In this document: positions 1 to 7,608 of the stretch, piece after piece
Numbering within the stretch: position 1 is the first letter of the stretch
How the letters are laid out: each line of letters opens with the position of its first letter
NCBI GenBank assembly: GCA_035545895.1
Contig: DASZXJ010000037.1
Location: 1 to 24,297 of the forward strand
DNA length: 24,297 nt
Direction: 5' to 3'
Origin: DASZXJ01 sp035545895
GTDB lineage: Bacteria; Planctomycetota; Phycisphaerae; Tepidisphaerales; Tepidisphaeraceae
Notes under the pieces: generated by a model
What the model was told of the DNA's origin: nothing
What the model saw: only the letters and a program-made list of their open reading frames with translations
The model's database searches: none
Position numbers and translations under genes: made by a program

Positions 1-964
1 GAACCTCAAACGTCTTGATGTCCCGTTTCGTGCGGCTGACATCGCGCTGGGTGGCATAATCGGCATCGATTCCACGGAAAAAGACAGTGCCTTCGCGCGT
101 GGCGCCGGAGGGCAATCGAACGGTCATTGTGTCGCCGATGCGTATGCGATCGATGTAGCTTTCCTCGACATCCGCACGCACCCACAGATCATCCGGATTG
201 ATCAGCGTGACAACCGCCTGGCCGGGATTGACGACTTCGCCTTTCAACGCCGCCCGCACGTCGACGATGCCATCGATGGGAGCGACAAGCTTCGTGTATC
301 CGAGCTGGATTTGGGCCTTGTCCTTTTGAGCGCCGGCGGCTGCGTGTTGATGGGTCATTGCTTCGAGTGCTGCCCTGCGAACGGCGATCTGCTCGACATT
401 GGCCCGCGCCATGGCGACCGCGGCTTCAGCGGCGCGGGCTTGCTTGCGTAATGCATCAACGTGCGCCTTGGACCCATCAAACGCCGCTTTCGCCTGGTCA
501 TGCGCCTGCGCGGTCTCGGCCGACTGTTTGTATAGCGCATCTTCGCGCTCGTAAGTGATTCGGGCGTTTTCCAGGTCGGCTTCTCCCTGGACAACATCAG
601 CTTGCGCGGCCGCAAAGGTTGCCTCGGCTTGGGCGATCTGGCTTTGGGTCTGGGTTTCCTGAAATTTCAAATCCGCTTCCGCTTGAGCCACCTGGTTGGC
701 GGCCTGCTGTTCTCCGCTGGTGAAATACGACATGTCGGCGGCCCACTGCGCTGGTTCAATCTCCGCCAATTCATCTCCAGCCTTGACGACATCACCTTGT
801 TTCACGTTGAGGGATTTCAGCCGCCCCTGAATCTGCGGGCTGACGATGACATCATCGGTCGTCACCATTCCGGTGAGAACGGTTTCGCGCGGCGCGATAC
901 TGGTGTAGAAATAGACCGCCGCGACAATGCCCACGACAAGTATCAGGACAATAATCCGTTTCAT
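1..964 (-). CDS. HlyD-family membrane-fusion (periplasmic adaptor) protein, 3' part missing
   Basis: I translated the minus strand from the ATG at 964 to the window edge, giving 321 codons without a stop. The protein starts MKRIIVLILVVGIVAAVYFY, a basic residue pair plus one membrane anchor. A first lipoyl-like half follows (about residues 40-75, with IQGRLKSLNVKQGDVVKAGD). Next is a long Ala/Gln/Glu-rich coiled coil (about 80-215), then the second lipoyl half and beta-barrel start (about 219-300, with KLVAPIDGIVDVRAALKGEVVNPGQ split around GIVDV). This order is that of HlyD/EmrA-type adaptors, which link an inner-membrane pump to the outer membrane for drug or peptide export. The ATG overlaps the regulator's stop codon (ATGA), so the two are translationally coupled. 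The transporter itself probably lies beyond the left edge. The C-terminus is not in the window. Confidence 0.9.
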   Translation of the reverse strand, partial: MKRIIVLILVVGIVAAVYFYTSIAPRETVLTGMVTTDDVIVSPQIQGRLKSLNVKQGDVVKAGDELAEIEPAQWAADMSYFTSGEQQAANQVAQAEADLKFQETQTQSQIAQAEATFAAAQADVVQGEADLENARITYEREDALYKQSAETAQAHDQAKAAFDGSKAHVDALRKQARAAEAAVAMARANVEQIAVRRAALEAMTHQHAAAGAQKDKAQIQLGYTKLVAPIDGIVDVRAALKGEVVNPGQAVVTLINPDDLWVRADVEESYIDRIRIGDTMTVRLPSGATREGTVFFRGIDADYATQRDVSRTKRDIKTFEV

Positions 965-1611
965 AACTGCCCAGCCTTTTGGTTCACAAACAGCGCCCTG
1001 CGGATGAAATCGAGCACCTGTTCCTTGCGCTTGCGCAAATTGGCACGGCTATATGCATCGGAATGACCGAGCAAATGGACAACCCGGGCTGCGGAAAAAT
1101 AGAAGACGATCATCGCGACAATCGAGATGGCGGTGTGAAAACGGTCCACCGTTCGGAATTCTCCCTCGCGCATTCCCCGCTCCAGCAGCTTGCCCAGCGC
1201 CTGGCTTCGAGGCAAGAAATATTGATGTACGAGCCGTTCAAGCGGTTTGCCGCCACTCATCATCTGTTGATACAAGGATGCATGGCGATGCTTATTGCTG
1301 ATAAAATCAAAGTGCATGCTGACATACTCAAGCAGGATTTTCTGCGGCGAACCTGGCCGATTCAGAATTTGCAATGCCTGTTCGTTAAACTCGCGGAAAT
1401 GGTCTTCCACCACGGCATGAAAAAGCGATTCCTTGCTTTTGAAATAATAGTAAAGCAGCGCCTTGTTCACGCCTGCCTCGGCTGCGATAACGTCGGTTCG
1501 CGCGCCGGATAATCCCTCTTTGGCAAATATGCGTTCGGCCGCGCTAAGGATTGCGCGATGGGTTTTAATGCTTCGCGCTTGCGTTCCGGGATGTCGTTTA
1601 ACGTTCGGCAT
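961..1611 (-). CDS. TetR/AcrR-family transcriptional regulator
   Basis: This 216-residue protein has an N-terminal TetR DNA-binding domain (about residues 18-65). It shows the typical order ILSAAERIFAKEGLSGARTD, then VIAAEAGVNKALLYYYFKSK, where the second part is the helix-turn-helix with the conserved YYYF recognition end. The remaining roughly 150 residues form the variable ligand-binding and dimer domain. Family members repress neighbouring efflux genes until a small ligand binds. Here the stop codon overlaps the start of an HlyD-type adaptor, so the regulator and pump form one operon. An 18-bp palindrome lies 6 bases upstream of the ATG and overlaps the -10 box of a strong promoter, which points to autorepression. 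No clear Shine-Dalgarno sequence precedes the ATG. The ligand cannot be told from sequence. Confidence 0.93.
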   Translation of the reverse strand: MPNVKRHPGTQARSIKTHRAILSAAERIFAKEGLSGARTDVIAAEAGVNKALLYYYFKSKESLFHAVVEDHFREFNEQALQILNRPGSPQKILLEYVSMHFDFISNKHRHASLYQQMMSGGKPLERLVHQYFLPRSQALGKLLERGMREGEFRTVDRFHTAISIVAMIVFYFSAARVVHLLGHSDAYSRANLRKRKEQVLDFIRRALFVNQKAGQL

Positions 1612-1616
1612 TAAAA

Positions 1617-1634
1617 ATTAACCAGATGGTTAAT
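1617..1634 (-). promoter_or_regulatory. Palindromic operator of the TetR/HlyD operon
   Basis: ATTAACC-agat-GGTTAAT is a perfect 7-bp inverted repeat with a 4-base spacer. It sits just upstream of the regulator ATG and touches the -10 box. Its size and location fit a TetR-family operator; binding itself is inferred. Confidence 0.65.
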
Positions 1635-1660
1635 TATATTCCAAGGTTCAATGCTGTCAA
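1633..1660 (-). promoter_or_regulatory. Sigma70-type promoter of the TetR/HlyD operon
   Basis: On the minus strand, a perfect -35 box TTGACA (1655-1660) is followed by 16 bases and a perfect -10 box TATAAT (1633-1638). A second TTGACA lies 10 bases further upstream (1665-1670) but is too far from this -10. Transcription would start near 1626, inside the palindrome, giving a leader of about 15 bases. Confidence 0.75.
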
Positions 1661-1729
1661 AGGATGTCAATATTTGCTGCTGGTCGGTACTGTGCAATTT
1701 GAACGTGGCATGGGCTTTTAGCACATGAG

Positions 1730-1748
1730 CACGGGCTGAAAGCCCGTG
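1730..1748. repeat. Short perfect hairpin in the gap upstream of the amylase gene
   Basis: CACGGGCT-gaa-AGCCCGTG is a perfect 8-bp stem with a 3-base loop. It has no T-run on either side, so it is unlikely to be an intrinsic terminator. It lies in the 1661-1866 gap between the divergent TetR and amylase genes, where no gene is visible. It resembles short REP-type palindromes; copy number in the genome cannot be judged from one copy. Confidence 0.5.
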
Positions 1749-1866
1749 TCACATTGAAAATGCACCATCGCCTGCTGGTCTTCAAAATGGCGGATGACTT
1801 GACAATTATCCATGGGTATCGAGAAGATGATTTCGGACCGCGCAAGTCGTTTTCCGGTTTGGAGTC

Positions 1867-3684
1867 ATGCCAACGCAACTTTGGGGAGCGGAAGTTCAAC
1901 AGGTTATTCAGGCTGCGCAGGCAGCATCGTTAAGCCCCAATCCCGCATTGCGGCCGTTCCCGTCGCCCATTGATTGGCGCGATCAGTGGATTTATTTCCT
2001 ATTGGTTGACCGTTTCAACAATCCGACCAAGCCGCCGCAGCCGGCGACCGTGGCCTGGGATACGCCGTATCTTCCCTATCGAGGCGGTAACTTTGCGGGT
2101 GTGAAGGACAAACTCAAATACATCAAAGACCTGGGCGCGGGCGCGATCTGGCTATCTCCAGTTCTGAAGAATCCTCAATGGTTTTCCGACTTTTATGGCG
2201 GATATGGAACCCTCGATTTTCTAAACATCGAGCCACGATTCTGCGCCAACCCGTTGGCGGCATTGAATAATCCGAAGTTGGCGGATCAGGAATTTCGTCA
2301 GCTTGTCGATGCCGCCCACGATGCGGGGCTTTACGTCATTCTCGATATCGTTCTGCACCACTGCGGCGACGTGTTCACGTATCCCGGCAGGGGGGATTCG
2401 ACGAATTGGAACTCCGGCCCGGCGGGCGCGGAATATTCAATCAACTGGTTCGACCAAAGCGGTCAATCGCAAAGCACCTGGACCGATATCGCCAATGTGC
2501 AAAATTTATCCCCTAATGCGGGCATCTGGCCGCAGGAACTGCAACGCAACGATTATTTTCGCCGGCGCGGAGCGGACGATCATATCGTTGAAAGCGATTT
2601 TTACGTGCTCAAGTCACTGGTCACCGAATACTTGAACACAGCCGATGGTTCCTACCCGGTTCGCAATATTCTTATTCGCGCATACCAATATCTCATTGCC
2701 AGGTTCGATCTGGATGGATATCGAATTGATACGCTCAAATATGTCGAGCCAGAATTTGCCCGAACATTTGGCAACGCGATGCGCGAGTTCGCGCAGTCAA
2801 TCGGCAAGCTTAATTTCTTTACTTTTGGCGAAGTATGGACTGACGAAAATGACGGTGAGATCGTCAAATTCATTGGCCGCGATACTTCAACCAGCGCCGA
2901 ACTCGTCGGCGTCGATGCAGCCCTCGATTTTCCGCTCCGTCATCGACTCAACACCATCTGCAAAGGCCAGCAAGCACCTGCGGATCTGGCGACGTTCTAT
3001 GACGCGCGCCGGCAATACGAAAAAACGGTTATCAGTTCGCACGGAGATGCGAGTCTATATTTTGTGACGTTTCTCGATAATCACGATGTTAATAATCGCT
3101 TTTATTTCGATGATCCCGCCAGCCCGGGGGCTTGGGATAATCAATTCACCATGGCCACCGCTGTGCAGTTCGCCTTGGTGGGAGTGCCTTGTCTTTATTA
3201 CGGCGCCGAGCAGGGGCTGCATGGCATCGGCAATTCGCGCGAAGCCGTACGCGAGGCGCTGTGGGGCAAGCCCAATGCGTTCAAAAAGACGCATCCGTTT
3301 TACAGGCTGATTCAAAATTTGACCGACGCGAGGAATACCGAGCCGGCACTGCGATATGGCCGACAATATTTCCGCGAAGTCTCCGGCGACAACAACGCCT
3401 TCGGCTATTCACCATTTCCCGGCGGCGTGATTGCTTTCTCAAGAATTCTCAACGATCGCGAAATTCTCGTGCTGGCCAACACCAATACCTCACAAAAGAT
3501 CGATATCTACGTAACGCTCGACAATCAGCTCAACAAGGCCGGCCAAAAGTTCGCGATCCTTTTCACCAACCAGGACGACGGCAAAGCAAAGACCCCCGAC
3601 AAAGCCACTGGTGCCGCGCCAGGTCGAGTCACCGCAAAAGCTCATTTAAGGCCCATGGAAGTGCAATTTCTCCAACCTGTTTAG
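1867..3684 (+). CDS. GH13 alpha-amylase-family glycoside hydrolase
   Basis: This 605-residue enzyme has the GH13 catalytic barrel. Conserved region I is DIVLHH (residues 160-165). The nucleophile is D288 in GYRIDTLKY, the acid/base is E322 in FGEVW, and the transition-state Asp is D407 in LDNHD. The WIYFLLVDRFNN entry motif lies near residue 41. A small beta-sandwich domain C ends the protein (LVLANTNTSQKIDIYV). The family cleaves or transfers alpha-glucosidic bonds in starch- or glycogen-like glucans. No signal peptide or membrane segment is visible, so a cytoplasmic enzyme acting on stored or imported oligosaccharides is likely. ATG 1867 is the first start after an in-frame stop at 1828; GGAG lies only two bases upstream, which is unusually close. 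Exact specificity (amylase, glucanotransferase or other) cannot be assigned by eye. Confidence 0.92.
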   Translation: MPTQLWGAEVQQVIQAAQAASLSPNPALRPFPSPIDWRDQWIYFLLVDRFNNPTKPPQPATVAWDTPYLPYRGGNFAGVKDKLKYIKDLGAGAIWLSPVLKNPQWFSDFYGGYGTLDFLNIEPRFCANPLAALNNPKLADQEFRQLVDAAHDAGLYVILDIVLHHCGDVFTYPGRGDSTNWNSGPAGAEYSINWFDQSGQSQSTWTDIANVQNLSPNAGIWPQELQRNDYFRRRGADDHIVESDFYVLKSLVTEYLNTADGSYPVRNILIRAYQYLIARFDLDGYRIDTLKYVEPEFARTFGNAMREFAQSIGKLNFFTFGEVWTDENDGEIVKFIGRDTSTSAELVGVDAALDFPLRHRLNTICKGQQAPADLATFYDARRQYEKTVISSHGDASLYFVTFLDNHDVNNRFYFDDPASPGAWDNQFTMATAVQFALVGVPCLYYGAEQGLHGIGNSREAVREALWGKPNAFKKTHPFYRLIQNLTDARNTEPALRYGRQYFREVSGDNNAFGYSPFPGGVIAFSRILNDREILVLANTNTSQKIDIYVTLDNQLNKAGQKFAILFTNQDDGKAKTPDKATGAAPGRVTAKAHLRPMEVQFLQPV

Positions 3685-3814
3685 TTGCGCCAATATAGAA
3701 CCACGGTCGAATTGGATGCCATCGGGTACGCAACAATACCGGTGGCCGAACTACGACATCGGACTGTGTCTCAACTACCAGCCACATTAGCGGCCCTATC
3801 AGGATTATTTAGTC

Positions 3815-3842
3815 TTTACATTGGTTGCCCTTGCGATATGCT
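3815..3842 (+). promoter_or_regulatory. Putative promoter of the RTX-repeat gene
   Basis: TTTACA (3815-3820), 16 bases, then TATGCT (3837-3842) match the -35 and -10 consensus at 5/6 and 4/6. The predicted transcription start is about 20 bases before the ATG at 3868. This supports 3868 rather than any earlier start. Confidence 0.4.
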
Positions 3843-3867
3843 TGCTCCTCACCATCCATGGAGCATC

Positions 3868-4364
3868 ATGCAATTTTCAAATCAATATTGGTTCACTCCA
3901 GCGGTAATTGAGGAGATTGAACGACGTCGACATCTCTCCTCAGTCCTGCTCAATGTTCAGCACTGAATATTACTGGCACGCATAAACAAGACTTTATCAG
4001 CATCTACCTCAGCACGCGCGATGAATCGAAACTCCAGGTCCGGATTGGCAGAACAGTTTGGGAATTTAACGCCGCGGATGTGCTGAGTATGCGCATCAAC
4101 GCCGGGGCAGGGGATGATCGAATAGGAATTGATGAGGGTGATCTGCTCATCACTGCTTCCACCCGGATCTATGGCGGGGATGGCAACGATACCATCTTCG
4201 GCGGTAGCGGCAACGACGTTATCCTCGGCCGCGACGGCAACGATTCCCTCAGCGGCGATGCGGGCAACGATATAATTCTCGGCGGACTCGGCAACGATAT
4301 CTTCTCAGCCGGCGACAATTCTTCCGAAGACCAAGACTTAGGGACTGGCGATTCAATTGCTTGA
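3868..4364 (+). pseudogene. Small RTX (calcium-binding repeat) surface protein, apparently frameshifted
   Basis: Two reading frames together make one recognisable protein. From ATG 3868 (GGAG at 3860-3863) one frame reads MQFSNQYWFTPAVIEEIERR, then RHLSSVLLNVQ, and stops at 3964-3966. The overlapping frame, starting by 3963, reads LNITGTHKQDFISIYLS, then a beta-rich stretch (VRIGRTVWEFNAADVLSMRI), then NAGAGDDRI and about five nonapeptide repeats of the GGxGxDxhx type (GGDGNDTIF, GGSGNDVIL, GRDGNDSLS, GDAGNDIIL, GGLGNDIFS). In planctomycete surface proteins an ERRxLLS-like motif is normally followed directly by L-x-ITGT, so the match across the break is strong. Loss of a single base between about 3951 and 3963 explains it. 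The second frame has only a GTG at 4080 as a possible separate start. A sequencing error is possible. The RTX repeats would bind calcium outside the cell. Confidence 0.6.
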
Positions 4365-4473
4365 CCAGCCGTCCAGGAGATTGATCCAAAGAGGATACGT
4401 CGGCAGATGTGGTGATATTCCCGGCCGCATCTGGAATTTGCAAATCAGATCGTATATAAAAGCAGACTACAGT

Positions 4474-4509
4474 TGACCGCGAAGTGTTCAATTTATAGAA
4501 CACCGGTCA
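4474..4509. promoter_or_regulatory. Compound inverted repeat upstream of the PilZ gene
   Basis: TGACC-N5-GTGTTC-N8-GAACAC-N1-GGTCA gives two stacked inverted repeats around an AT-rich centre. TTGACC (4473-4478) and TATAGA (4494-4499) inside it look like promoter boxes but are only 15 bases apart. It could be an operator/promoter or a transcribed hairpin. The rest of 4365-4599 shows no gene. Confidence 0.35.
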
Positions 4510-4599
4510 GCCAGTCTCGGTATCCGTCATGGGAAGACGCGATGCATTGCCCGCCTGAAGCAGCAATCCAACAAATAAACCCGGCAGGTAACGCGCTCA

Positions 4600-5028
4600 A
4601 TGAAATTACCCCTTCGAGAGTTTTCTGAAATTGTTTCGATGCTTCGGGGGCACACTCAATACGGTGCCGGCTCGGAAGGTCGCCGCGCTTCCCGACTGGT
4701 CATTTCAGCCAGAATTGATACTCACCAGGTGGAAAACGGTGTGATATCGAGATCGTTCAGCGTGTTGACGCGCGATATTTCGATTAGCGGCATCGCGCTT
4801 CTTCAGACGGTTGCGCTGGCCGTTGGCAATGAACTGGTGGTCGCGCTGCCCAGGCAAAAAATGTCACTGTTTGTCGCATCGAAGGTTATGCACTGTCGTG
4901 AGCTGGCATCGGGCCTGTTGGTCGTGGGATTGGAATTCAGTCACGCCATCGATGAAGCGGTCATGGATGCGATGCTGAAAAGCACGATGGACGAAGTCGC
5001 CCGCCTGCGACGATCGATCATCGGATAA
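4600..5028 (+). CDS. PilZ-domain (cyclic-di-GMP binding) protein
   Basis: This 142-residue soluble protein carries both PilZ ligand motifs: RxxxR at R28-R32 (GRRASR) and DxSxxG at D59-S61-G64 (RDISISG). The two are separated by about 27 residues and followed by beta strands, as in the PilZ barrel. PilZ proteins bind cyclic-di-GMP and pass the signal to motility, adhesion or polymer secretion machinery by contact. There is no output domain beyond the barrel and a short C-terminal helix, so it probably acts on a partner. The histidine-kinase gene starts one base after its stop codon, so co-transcription is almost certain. A weak AGG lies about 11 bases upstream of the ATG. Confidence 0.85.
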   Translation: MKLPLREFSEIVSMLRGHTQYGAGSEGRRASRLVISARIDTHQVENGVISRSFSVLTRDISISGIALLQTVALAVGNELVVALPRQKMSLFVASKVMHCRELASGLLVVGLEFSHAIDEAVMDAMLKSTMDEVARLRRSIIG

Positions 5029-5029
5029 G

Positions 5030-6709
5030 ATGCATCCACGATGGATTCCACCGAATTTTAGGAAGTGGCTTCACACATCATCGCCATTCAGTACGATACT
5101 GTCGGTTCCGGGAAAGAATATCGGAGAATTCATTTTGCAACAGGGATCGCAACGAAGTGGCAACATGGCCGAGCGGGTTCGGGCGTTTGATTGGTCGCAG
5201 ACTGCTCTGGGTCCGATGGCCACTTGGCCTCAAAACCTGCGTTCGGCTGTGCAAATTTGCCTGACCAGCCGCTTTCCGATGTTTATCTGGTGGGGATCGC
5301 AACTGATCAACATTTATAACGATGCGTTTGCACCGTCTCTGGGCAGGCGCCATCCCTGGGCGCTGGGCAGTCCGGCACACGAGGTTTGGCGTGAGGCGTG
5401 GCCTGTGATCGGCCCGGAAGCTGAAGGAGTGATGCGCACAGACCGCGCCACCTGGCACGAGCGGCTTCCATTGCTGCTTTATCGAAATGATGTAGCGGAG
5501 GAGGCGTATTTTACCTGGTCAATCAGCCCGCTTGAGGACGATCAGGGAAAAATCGGCGGTATTTTATGTGTGGCGACTGAGGAAAGTGCTCGGGTACTGG
5601 CCGAGCGCGTGCCGGATCATTTGGCGGAACAACGGCAGTTGGCACTCGATGCCGCCAACATGGGGTGGTGGCACTATGATCCAATCACGAGGGTTGCGTC
5701 GTTTGATGAGCGATATAAGCAAATATTCGGTGTGGCGGGGCACCAGCGATCCAACGACGAAATCCTCAAACGTATTCATCCCGACGATCTGCCGGGTGTA
5801 TGGGCCAGGGTTGAAGCTGCGCTTGATCCACAAAACCCAAAACCGTATTCCGCCCAATATCGAATCGTATTGGACGACCAATCGATCCGCTGGATCGAGG
5901 CGCATGGTCTGGCGAATTTCAAGGGCGCGGGAAGCGAACGCCACGCCATCACCCTGGTCGGGACGGTGGCGGACATTACTGACCAGAAGCGCGCCGCAGA
6001 GGCCATGAAACAGCAAGCCGATGAGCTGGCGCGATCAAACTCCGAACTGGATCGTTTTGCTTATGTGGCTTCACACGATCTTCAGGAGCCGATGCGAACC
6101 GTTCATAGCTTTGCCCAGCTTTTGCAACGCCGCTGCGGCGAATCGCTGAAAGGTGATGGCGAAAAATATCTGCAGTTCATCATGGAAGGTGTGAACCGCA
6201 TGCGCGCGCTGATTAACGACCTGCTTGCGTATTCGCGCGTCAGCACGCATCCGGTGGCATTTACGACCGTGAACGCGATGGATGTCTGCCGAGTTGTTGT
6301 GCAAACCCTCCATGCGACGATCGAATCAAATCACGCCAGCGTAACGGTCGACCGCCTGCCGATGGTACATGGCGATGCGACGCAGCTCGGACAGGTATTC
6401 CAGAACCTGATCGCCAACGCGGTCAAATTTCATGGCGAGCGCAATTCTCAGATTCGCGTTTCGGCAAACGAAACCAACCATGAATGGATTTTCTGGGTGT
6501 CAGACAACGGAATTGGCATCGCACCTGAATATTTCGAGCGAATTTTCATCATCTTTCAGCGTCTGCATACGATCGACGAATACAGCGGCACGGGGATCGG
6601 TCTGGCAATCTGCAAAAAGATCGTCGAGCGCCACGGCGGACGAATATGGGTCGAATCCGAGGTGGGAAAAGGATCGACATTCTATTTTTCAATTCTCAAG
6701 CCAAAGTGA
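5030..6709 (+). CDS. Soluble PAS-PAS sensor histidine kinase
   Basis: This 559-residue protein has two N-terminal PAS-like sensor regions. The first is about residues 47-190, with AFDWSQTALGPMATWPQNLR, a segment typical of phytochrome-like and related kinases. The second is about 200-325, a PAS_3 type with IHPDDLPGVW. A coiled linker leads to the phosphoacceptor His349 in ASHDLQEP. The ATPase domain shows the N-box (NLIANAVKFHG, about 459-469), G1 box DNGIGI (from D492) and G2 GTGIGLAI. No membrane segments are visible, so it senses a cytoplasmic signal. No response regulator is adjacent. The start at 5030 follows the PilZ stop by one base. The first 40 residues are not clearly conserved, and M47 (MAERVRAFDW) is a possible alternative start. 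Pairing with PilZ suggests crosstalk with c-di-GMP control, which is inference. Confidence 0.9.
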   Translation: MHPRWIPPNFRKWLHTSSPFSTILSVPGKNIGEFILQQGSQRSGNMAERVRAFDWSQTALGPMATWPQNLRSAVQICLTSRFPMFIWWGSQLINIYNDAFAPSLGRRHPWALGSPAHEVWREAWPVIGPEAEGVMRTDRATWHERLPLLLYRNDVAEEAYFTWSISPLEDDQGKIGGILCVATEESARVLAERVPDHLAEQRQLALDAANMGWWHYDPITRVASFDERYKQIFGVAGHQRSNDEILKRIHPDDLPGVWARVEAALDPQNPKPYSAQYRIVLDDQSIRWIEAHGLANFKGAGSERHAITLVGTVADITDQKRAAEAMKQQADELARSNSELDRFAYVASHDLQEPMRTVHSFAQLLQRRCGESLKGDGEKYLQFIMEGVNRMRALINDLLAYSRVSTHPVAFTTVNAMDVCRVVVQTLHATIESNHASVTVDRLPMVHGDATQLGQVFQNLIANAVKFHGERNSQIRVSANETNHEWIFWVSDNGIGIAPEYFERIFIIFQRLHTIDEYSGTGIGLAICKKIVERHGGRIWVESEVGKGSTFYFSILKPK

Positions 6710-6765
6710 ATATGTGATCCGAAGTCACTGCAAAACCGCAAGCGGGCCAAGCTGCAATCCGTTCA

Positions 6766-7608
6766 CTACCCCTTGATCGCACCGCTGGCCAAGCCGGCGA
6801 TGAAGTCTTTTTGCAAAGCAAAAAAGAGGAACGCGACCGGCAAAATGCTGAGCAAAGTACCGGCCATCAGGATGCCGTAGGCGCTGTCGAAGGTCGGCAG
6901 GTTGGTCATCGTCGCCAGGCCGATGGGAAGGGTGTATTTGGCTTCATCCTGCAGAATAATTTGTGGCCAGAGAAAGCTATTCCAGTTGCTCAAAAACGCG
7001 AGCAGCGTGTATGCGCCGACCATGGGGCGAACGATGGGCAGGGCGATATCCCACCAGAGACGCAATTCGCTGCAGCCATCGACTCGCGCGGCGTGGAGCA
7101 GTTCATCCGGCACGGCCAGCATCGCTTGGCGGAACAGGAAAATGCCAAATACGCTCACCGCGCTGGGCACGATGATGGCGGCGTAGGAATTGAGCCAGCC
7201 CAGATGATACATCAACTCGTAACTGCTCGGCAGCAACACCTGGTAGGGGAGCAACATGGTCGCGAGCATGATGAGCGCAATTCGCCGGCGGCCTCGAAAT
7301 CGGTACTTCGCCAATGCAAATCCACCCAGGCTGCTGAACGTGACGACAAGAATCGTTTGGGTTGATGCCAGGAACAATGAATTCATCAGCCAGCGTGCAA
7401 ACGGAACGGCCTTAAACAACGCGCGGAAGTTACTGAGTGTCAATGATTCCAATCGACTCCAGGGCAGAAACATACTCCCAAAAATGTCTTCCTGTTTTTT
7501 GAACGATGCGCACACAAGCCAGGCAAACGGCGCGAGCACAATCAATGAGAATCCAATGAGCACGAAGTGCGTGACGAGCGATTTCAAATTTGAAAATTTA
7601 GATTTCAA
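6766..7608 (-). CDS. Sugar ABC transporter permease, MalG/CUT1 type
   Basis: This is an inner-membrane permease with about six membrane spans, beginning LVTHFVLIGFSLIVLAPFAW. The ATPase-contact (EAA) loop reads LLHAARVDGCSELRLWWDIA, followed by LPIVRPM. The C-terminus GLASGAIKG is typical of MalG-like subunits. It pairs with the upstream MalF-like permease to move sugars or oligosaccharides inward. I place the start at the TTG at 7608, which overlaps the upstream gene's TGA (TTGA), follows a GAGGGA ribosome site, and gives 280 residues, the usual family length. The frame is open further up to an ATG at 7680, but that would overlap the upstream gene by 76 bases and add a non-family N-terminus. 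It is convergent with the kinase gene, 56 bases away. Confidence 0.88.
   Translation of the reverse strand: MKSKFSNLKSLVTHFVLIGFSLIVLAPFAWLVCASFKKQEDIFGSMFLPWSRLESLTLSNFRALFKAVPFARWLMNSLFLASTQTILVVTFSSLGGFALAKYRFRGRRRIALIMLATMLLPYQVLLPSSYELMYHLGWLNSYAAIIVPSAVSVFGIFLFRQAMLAVPDELLHAARVDGCSELRLWWDIALPIVRPMVGAYTLLAFLSNWNSFLWPQIILQDEAKYTLPIGLATMTNLPTFDSAYGILMAGTLLSILPVAFLFFALQKDFIAGLASGAIKG

Noticed and set aside
602..1066. Plus-strand open frame at the left end
   Set aside because: It is antisense to the HlyD-type gene, which is clear on the minus strand though cut by the window edge.
3685..3867. Upstream extension of the short reading frame after the amylase stop
   Set aside because: No ribosome site and no family resemblance before Met 3868; promoter-like boxes at 3815-3842 lie inside it. 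I therefore start the RTX pseudogene at 3868.
4531..4600. Possible GEMM-type cyclic-di-GMP riboswitch before the PilZ gene
   Set aside because: Fragments such as AGACGC and GGCAGGTAACGCG recall the motif, but the conserved GCAAAGCC core and the pairing arms are not present. An Infernal search with the GEMM models would settle it.
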